A stretch of 7,332 nt of DNA from Verrucomicrobiota bacterium (lineage in GTDB: Bacteria > Verrucomicrobiota > Verrucomicrobiia > Verrucomicrobiales > DEV007), in contig JAHDCN010000136.1 of NCBI GenBank assembly GCA_020629815.1, positions 1 through 7,332 on the forward strand, read 5' to 3'. The notes below the pieces were generated by a model. The model made no database searches and was not told the DNA's origin. It worked only from the letters and a program-made list of their open reading frames with translations. Positions 1 through 5,185 of this stretch are shown one piece after another. Positions within the stretch are counted from its first letter, which is position 1; each line of letters starts with the position of its first letter. A program made the translations under genes and the position numbers.

Positions 1-3
1 GCT

Positions 4-576
4 TTATTCTTCTTTTACGAAGCGAAAATAGTCGATGTCTCCAATCGCTTTGGACTCACCGTTTTCGATCATGTAAACCTTCATTTGAAAGGTGCCTTTT
101 TCGAGCTCGACTCCTCCGTGGTAAAGCATGACGAGTTTTTTCCAATCGCCTGAACGGCTGACACAGATCGGACCGGAGACGTCTTTGCCGTTCATTTCGA
201 TTCGGAAAAGACCACCAAGCTTGGGTGATGCCACCGGCATTTCGATTCGGTATTTTCCGCTCTCTTTGACTTCGACAGTGTAGATCAGCCATTCCTTTTC
301 GAGAATCCAACCCAGCCCGTGACCGTTGGATGCATCGGGTCGCTTCTCTATATCAACCTGAGTTTTCTCGCGGTAGTCTTCGCCCCGATTCTCTTCGGTG
401 GTGTCATAGTAAGCCACTCCAGCCGGCCCTTTGTCCCAGTGCTCGGCTTCGATTAATCCGGGGATTGTGTGAGGTTTGCCATGGAAGGGGGTGGTCTTTC
501 CTGTCTTATCCTTTGATTCTGCAAAACAGGGGACCGGCAGGAGTGCCAACAGGATGAAAGAGAGTATGGATTTCAT
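4..576 (-). CDS. Secreted stand-alone CBM6-like carbohydrate-binding protein
   Basis: The product is 190 residues. It begins with a typical signal peptide: Lys2, a hydrophobic run over residues 4-18, and likely cleavage after Cys-Phe-Ala19. Cys17 does not sit in a proper lipobox, so a lipoprotein is unlikely. Residues 38-187 read as one beta-sandwich module of the CBM6 kind: IEAEHWD at 42-48 (Glu43 and Glu45 fit the usual calcium-site acids), GWILEKEWLIYTVEV at 89-103, a GKYRIEMPVASP strand at 107-118, GGLFRIEMNGK at 121-131, SGDWKKL at 142-148 and the closing IDYFRF at 181-186. No catalytic domain is attached, so it probably binds a polysaccharide or glycoconjugate outside the cytoplasm. The gene lies 11 bases behind the large fusion gene on the same strand and is probably co-transcribed with it. 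No clear Shine-Dalgarno precedes the ATG. The ligand cannot be told from sequence; a CBM35-like fold is the alternative. Confidence 0.85.
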   Translation of the reverse strand: MKSILSFILLALLPVPCFAESKDKTGKTTPFHGKPHTIPGLIEAEHWDKGPAGVAYYDTTEENRGEDYREKTQVDIEKRPDASNGHGLGWILEKEWLIYTVEVKESGKYRIEMPVASPKLGGLFRIEMNGKDVSGPICVSRSGDWKKLVMLYHGGVELEKGTFQMKVYMIENGESKAIGDIDYFRFVKEE

Positions 577-587
577 GTAATGAGTTT

Positions 588-3500
588 TTACGGAATGAAT
601 ACGATTTCGCCAATTGCAACGCGCCCTTTGGGAAAATGATGACGGAAGACAATCTCGACATTCTTAAGAGATTCTGTTGTTCGAAATTCCCCGAATTGTC
701 GACTTCGGAGATTTGTGATCGAACCTGCATCGACTGTATTGCGAATTGCTTTTCCATCGATTTGTAACTCAAACGGTAAGTGAGGTGTCACTCCGTTATT
801 GGCTAGACCTGAACGAAAGAAAATCGCGTAGTTTCCAGCGGGAATCGATTCCACTTTCCAGGTGACTGTATCCTCCATGGTGATTTGAGAAAGCGCTCGG
901 GCACGGGGATCAAACTTGATTCCAGCGCCCTGTGGAACGCCAACCTGAGAGGTGAGTCGAATTGATCCGTTCTCGTCCGGCTGAATTCCTGAGCTGTTTC
1001 CTGCCTGTTGCAGATAAACCAGAAGATCGGCCATTTGCTGAGGATTCAAGGCAGCTTCGAGCCCGCGGGGCATCAGGGAAATACCAAGGTTTTTGAAGGA
1101 CTTGAGATCGGTTCGGGGAACGGTCGTAGAAACGCCTCCAGGCCCCAGAATCGAGACTGATGTTGCCGACTCACTGGTTGCAATACCGCCAATGGTGGAT
1201 CCATCACGAACCTCGGCGGAGACTAATGCATACTTGTCTTCCAAAGCTTGATCAGGATCGACAATGGCGAGCAAAAGAGCTTCGCGCGATTTGTTTGTCA
1301 GAGCAGCAAGATCAGGTCCTACGTGGAAGCCGGTGTCTTCCAGTTTATGACAGGAAGAGCAAAGAGCAGCAAATTGTGTGCGGCCTGCTTCAGGATTGCC
1401 GGGAAGAGTCAGTGATTCCTCGAATCGTTCCAATGCTGCCGAAGCAGACTCACCGGGTTGGAGCAAGGTCATAGCGCTTTGTCGAATCGAAGCATCAATA
1501 TGGTTGGTGAGCGACGCACGCTGAGTGGCGTCGAGGCGTTTGATCAGATCCGGTTGTTTCAGTAACTCCGGCGTCCAATTCGTCCGGCTCACGAAGAGAT
1601 TGAGCAATTCATATCGCGTTCGCGAACTCATGTTAGAATAGTTTTTCAGCAGGTGTCTGGCGATCTCTATAGTGCCAATTTCAGAGCAACGTTTCAGAGC
1701 TGCGCTCTGCACCTGCTGTGGCTCTATGCTGTCGAGAATCTTCAACAAAAGAGAGGAGCTGCTTGAGTCTAAAGCACCAATGGCGGCGATCCTGTCATCA
1801 GCTTTTCGTTCAGGATTCGCTGCCAGGTTTCTTGCTTCGATGAGAAGACTATCGAGTTTGGAACGATCCGCGAAGGGGAGCAGCCTGAGTTTGGAACTCA
1901 GTGATCCTTCACCCTGAAGGGCTGCCGTGACTGCAGTGGAGGTAACGGCTTTATCAGTAAGAAACAGGGATTTGGTGATCGAGACTGGTAAATCCAATAG
2001 ATGATCCTGAAGTTCGCCGACGATCGTTTCGATATGAGGCTCTGCGCTGCTTACTGCTGCCGCGGTAATGAAGGGGTCGTTGTGATCGCGGCGGAGCAAC
2101 GTTGCTAGAGCAACACCGGAAGATTCTGCTTGGAATTCTCCCAGAGAGTAGGCGGCCTGTTGCCGGACAAATGCGTCTTCGTCGGTCGCGAGCCCGGCTA
2201 TCCGGGGAAGCAAAGCGGAACGTCTCTCACTCAATCGAATCGCATGGCGACGTACGCCGGGATGGGAATCGCTCAGGGCTGTTTCCAGCAACTTATCTGT
2301 GAGCCCGCCAAGCGATCCCAGTGCCGCCATTGCCTGCAACCGCGTCTGAGGCAGGTCTCCGTTCTGCATCAGATCTTCGAGGTCATCGGCGCCATTCCAG
2401 ACGGCATTCTGATGGGCGAGATCGCGAAGGACGCCATTCTCACTTTCCAGGGAGGGAACAAACTTCCGCAGCTCTTTGTCAGTGGGGCGAATTCGATAGA
2501 TGCGACCTTTATCGTGACCGGCATGGAGATCTAATCGGCGTTGCCACATTTCGGGAATCCATTCTGTATGTTCGATGACGAAGCGATACATATCGACGAC
2601 ATAGATCGCCCCATCCGGGCCGGTTCGAATTGCCGTGGGTCGGCTCCAGTTATCACTCGAAGCAAAGAACTCTGACTCCTGCTCTGTGGAAGCGCGTTTT
2701 CCGGAAAACGTGGCGCCATTTGGTTCAAGCACGATACGGGTAACCAGGTTGTGCACGGGTTCTGCGACGAATAGGGAACGCGATGCTTCTTCGCCGAAAA
2801 GAGTGTCTCGATAGGGCGCTACGTTGCAGGCCGATGTGATTCGATTCTGCTTATCGTAGTCATTGAAACGTTTCAGGGCTTTGCTGGAGGGAAAGACAGG
2901 TGGCGCTGATGAAGGGTTGCCGAGGTAGCTGTAGGGACCGGGGTAGGCGACATTTGCATTACGATTCAGGTATTTCTGATCGAGTGGGCAATGCCACCAC
3001 GGTCGCGAATTGCTGCTGCCAAACCAGTTTCCCCAATCATCCCGACTAAGGCCGAACTGGGTCCGCCCGGAGCGCAAGGCGAACTCTCCTGTGTCCGGAT
3101 GAAAGCGAAGGTCGCCACTGCTGAGATTGAGCGTCTTTCCTGTTTTGGGTGATTTGATTTCGCGACCGCTATCTCTCAGCTCGTTGGCCGAGTGCACCCA
3201 TCCGTCGAGGCCCCACTGCAGACCTCCCAGCTGGTGTTGGGGATTAGCCGATGGAAGTCCCTCGATGATCGGTTCACGGTAATCTGCCCGACCATCTCCC
3301 TCGGTATCCTTTGCCAAAAAAATACCTTCGGCAGTGGTGACCAGGATTCCGTCGCGCCACGGCATCACACTGTTTGGGTAGGGGATGTTGTCGAGAAACA
3401 GAGTTGATTTGTCGTAGAATCCGTCGCCACTCGTATCCTCCAGAAAACGAACTCTGCCGCCGGGGATTTCTGCCGTCGCATTCGGATAGTCCGCCATTTC

Positions 3501-5045
3501 CACGACCCACATTCGGCCCTCGATATCCCAGGCAATATCAACCGGATCCTGAACTAAAGGTTCTGCTGCAACCAGTTCGGCCAGGAAGCCGTCGGCAACA
3601 TGGATGGTTGAAAGAGCTTGTTCCTTTTCGATCGGTAGAGGCAGAACCTTCCGGGTCTCTGCCGAATAAAAGACACGGGGAATTTGCTTCATCACTTCGG
3701 CTGCGACCCGCTCTTCGGTATCGGGAGCTAGCCTGGCAGGCTTGCCATAGTAGACCATCGAGCTGTCGACTTCGTAGCCTCCTTCGTCATAGAGCCGCCG
3801 CGACGGCACGTAGAGCGGGACATCGTTTGCATAGGCATTGAGCCATAGACGATCCGCATCAAATTCGCGATAGAAGCGCTTGGCGAAATCGACGACGACT
3901 TCACCGGCCAGGAATACCATTGCCAATTCGTCTCCAAATGTCCATGACTGCACTTCATACATTTCGGACTCCGGCCATTTCTCCCCGGCATCGAGCTTGG
4001 CCAGCATTGCAGCATAAAAATATGCGTCTGGATGATTCTCTTTGACTCGCTGTTCGAAATACTCCCTCGGTTTCGGGGGATCGAAAGCCAGTTCAATCTC
4101 GCGGAAGGTTCCTTTTGGTGCCGAGGTAACCGGAGTGAGTTTTTTCTTCAACAGACGATCTACTTCATCTGCCATTGCTTTGCCATGAGACTCCACTACG
4201 GAAAGGTCATCGCTACGCGGCCCCGGATTTTGATCCGCACCGCAACCAATGGTAATTAAGGCAGTGGCTCCGCTATGGCGCTGTTCAATTTCTTCGCGGG
4301 CCACACCTGCCCAGTCTCCGTGGATGCGGTTGAACTTGCCGCCGAGTGTAGTGCAATGGCACGCGTAGTTTGCCAATACTGCGTAAAGCTTACCGTGCTG
4401 ATCACGAATGCGCATCATTGGCATGGTGTGATCAACGGGACCGTCTTCCTGATTGCCCCAGCCTGCCCATTTTCCATCCTTCAAAATTCGGCGATTCACG
4501 GCGAAGCCGAGTTCGCCTTTGCCCCAATCGATCTTTGCCGGTCGTAGATTCCCGATTGCTTGAAGAGAAACGTTTTCGAGCTTGTCGAGAAGGTCGTTCG
4601 AGTAGCGTTCGATTGTCGCCTTCTCCTCTTTGGTGAGACCGCTTCGAAACATGAAAGGCAAGTTGCCGTGAATTGCGGGGCCGGTGTGAGTGTGAGTTGC
4701 CGTGACGGCAATTTGCCCACGCGAAAGACCAGCTTTGGCTTCCAGTCGTTCGCTCAATTGGGTGCTGAGCCAAGCGGGGATTCCAATAGAATCAGCCGTC
4801 ACCAATAGGGCCAAACGGTCTTGATCCTGAATTGCGAGCGCCTTGGCATGGAGTGGCTGTGCGACAGCCTGGTGCGTTTCTGTCCGTGATCCGTAGCCAC
4901 TCAGCCGAATCGGTTCCGTGGGTGTGATATCGATGGTTGCGACCCCTGCTTGCATGCCCTGGTTTGGGGATTCGCTTTTGGCAATCACCAAAAATGCTAC
5001 GAGCAGTAAAATGAAAACGGCAAAGCACGTGGGTATTGATCGCAT
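588..5045 (-). CDS. Secreted ceramidase-like / PVC-type dehydrogenase / HEAT / cytochrome c fusion protein
   Basis: This is one uninterrupted 1485-residue frame. A signal peptide covers residues 1-24 (Arg2, hydrophobic 8-22). Residues 31-450 resemble the neutral/alkaline ceramidase N-terminal domain: THTHTGPA at 117-124, NYACHC at 226-231, GDWAG at 243-247, LAGEVVVDF at 379-387 and an AYANDVPLYVPS tyrosine region at 404-415. His118 or His120, His230, Glu382 and Tyr405 or Tyr412 are candidate zinc ligands; the usual Ser-nucleophile position reads Asn273. Residues 478-860 match the PVC membrane-bound dehydrogenase-like beta-propeller: GFLAELVAAEPLVQDP at 486-501, WVVEMADYP at 513-521, and DxxGDG calcium-type motifs at 537-542 and 580-585. 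Residues 870-1200 are helical, HEAT-like. Residues 1215-1348 are a haem c domain with CSSCH at 1229-1233 and likely axial Met1325. Residues 1358-1485 form a beta-rich, possibly carbohydrate-binding end. It probably acts in the periplasm, hydrolysing an amide or ester and oxidising a sugar or alcohol; the substrate is unknown. The domain calls are strong, the activity is inferred. Confidence 0.9.
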   Translation of the reverse strand: MRSIPTCFAVFILLLVAFLVIAKSESPNQGMQAGVATIDITPTEPIRLSGYGSRTETHQAVAQPLHAKALAIQDQDRLALLVTADSIGIPAWLSTQLSERLEAKAGLSRGQIAVTATHTHTGPAIHGNLPFMFRSGLTKEEKATIERYSNDLLDKLENVSLQAIGNLRPAKIDWGKGELGFAVNRRILKDGKWAGWGNQEDGPVDHTMPMMRIRDQHGKLYAVLANYACHCTTLGGKFNRIHGDWAGVAREEIEQRHSGATALITIGCGADQNPGPRSDDLSVVESHGKAMADEVDRLLKKKLTPVTSAPKGTFREIELAFDPPKPREYFEQRVKENHPDAYFYAAMLAKLDAGEKWPESEMYEVQSWTFGDELAMVFLAGEVVVDFAKRFYREFDADRLWLNAYANDVPLYVPSRRLYDEGGYEVDSSMVYYGKPARLAPDTEERVAAEVMKQIPRVFYSAETRKVLPLPIEKEQALSTIHVADGFLAELVAAEPLVQDPVDIAWDIEGRMWVVEMADYPNATAEIPGGRVRFLEDTSGDGFYDKSTLFLDNIPYPNSVMPWRDGILVTTAEGIFLAKDTEGDGRADYREPIIEGLPSANPQHQLGGLQWGLDGWVHSANELRDSGREIKSPKTGKTLNLSSGDLRFHPDTGEFALRSGRTQFGLSRDDWGNWFGSSNSRPWWHCPLDQKYLNRNANVAYPGPYSYLGNPSSAPPVFPSSKALKRFNDYDKQNRITSACNVAPYRDTLFGEEASRSLFVAEPVHNLVTRIVLEPNGATFSGKRASTEQESEFFASSDNWSRPTAIRTGPDGAIYVVDMYRFVIEHTEWIPEMWQRRLDLHAGHDKGRIYRIRPTDKELRKFVPSLESENGVLRDLAHQNAVWNGADDLEDLMQNGDLPQTRLQAMAALGSLGGLTDKLLETALSDSHPGVRRHAIRLSERRSALLPRIAGLATDEDAFVRQQAAYSLGEFQAESSGVALATLLRRDHNDPFITAAAVSSAEPHIETIVGELQDHLLDLPVSITKSLFLTDKAVTSTAVTAALQGEGSLSSKLRLLPFADRSKLDSLLIEARNLAANPERKADDRIAAIGALDSSSSSLLLKILDSIEPQQVQSAALKRCSEIGTIEIARHLLKNYSNMSSRTRYELLNLFVSRTNWTPELLKQPDLIKRLDATQRASLTNHIDASIRQSAMTLLQPGESASAALERFEESLTLPGNPEAGRTQFAALCSSCHKLEDTGFHVGPDLAALTNKSREALLLAIVDPDQALEDKYALVSAEVRDGSTIGGIATSESATSVSILGPGGVSTTVPRTDLKSFKNLGISLMPRGLEAALNPQQMADLLVYLQQAGNSSGIQPDENGSIRLTSQVGVPQGAGIKFDPRARALSQITMEDTVTWKVESIPAGNYAIFFRSGLANNGVTPHLPFELQIDGKAIRNTVDAGSITNLRSRQFGEFRTTESLKNVEIVFRHHFPKGRVAIGEIVFIP

Positions 5046-5185
5046 CGTCCGGATTGTACCAATTTTGTGAAGTTAGCCAATGTCTTTGGTATGGCTTCTT
5101 TCTGCTGACTGGTTGGAGAAACCGCAATTTCGCTTGTGTGTCATCACGCGATTGCCTTTCTTTCTGAGCAGTGAAATGTTTGGGC
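5046..5185. other. Divergent intergenic region between fusion gene and sulfatase gene
   Basis: This 140-base gap is the only sizeable non-coding stretch and must hold the start signals for both divergent genes, unless either gene is read from within its neighbour. No Shine-Dalgarno-like purine run is placed well for either start. One sigma70-like promoter candidate points leftward and is listed separately. For the rightward gene only poor matches were found: TTGCCT at 5152-5157 and TGAAAT at 5172-5177, with a 14-base spacer that is too short. No strong hairpin or tandem repeat was seen. Confidence 0.7.
5053..5080 (-). promoter_or_regulatory. Candidate sigma70-like promoter giving a leaderless transcript of the fusion gene
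   Basis: Read on the minus strand, TTGGCT (5080-5075) and TACAAT (5058-5053) are separated by 16 bases, matching the -35 consensus at four of six positions and the -10 at five of six. Seven bases separate TACAAT from the ATG at 5045, so transcription would begin at or just before the start codon. A leaderless message would fit the absence of a Shine-Dalgarno. Matches of this quality can arise by chance and planctomycete promoter consensus is poorly defined, so this is tentative. Confidence 0.3.

Noticed and set aside
2130..2534. 134-codon open frame on the plus strand
   Set aside because: It lies wholly antisense to the HEAT-like region of the fusion gene, which has strong family evidence, and its translation shows no recognisable domain.
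3374..3841. 155-codon open frame on the plus strand
   Set aside because: It is antisense to the beta-propeller start; its Arg/Pro/Ser-rich composition is typical of a shadow of a coding strand.
5057..5091. Inverted repeat TACCAA (5057-5062) and TTGGTA (5086-5091), a possible operator overlapping the candidate -10
   Set aside because: In a 140-base region about two such 6-base inverted pairs are expected by chance, the arms do not extend, and no regulator gene is nearby.
5111..5123. Small hairpin GGTT / AACC in the divergent gap
   Set aside because: A four-base stem is too short to act as a terminator or regulatory structure, and no T-run follows.
5152..5177. Promoter for the sulfatase gene: TTGCCT and TGAAAT
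   Set aside because: The spacer is only 14 bases and both hexamers are weak, so it was not called.
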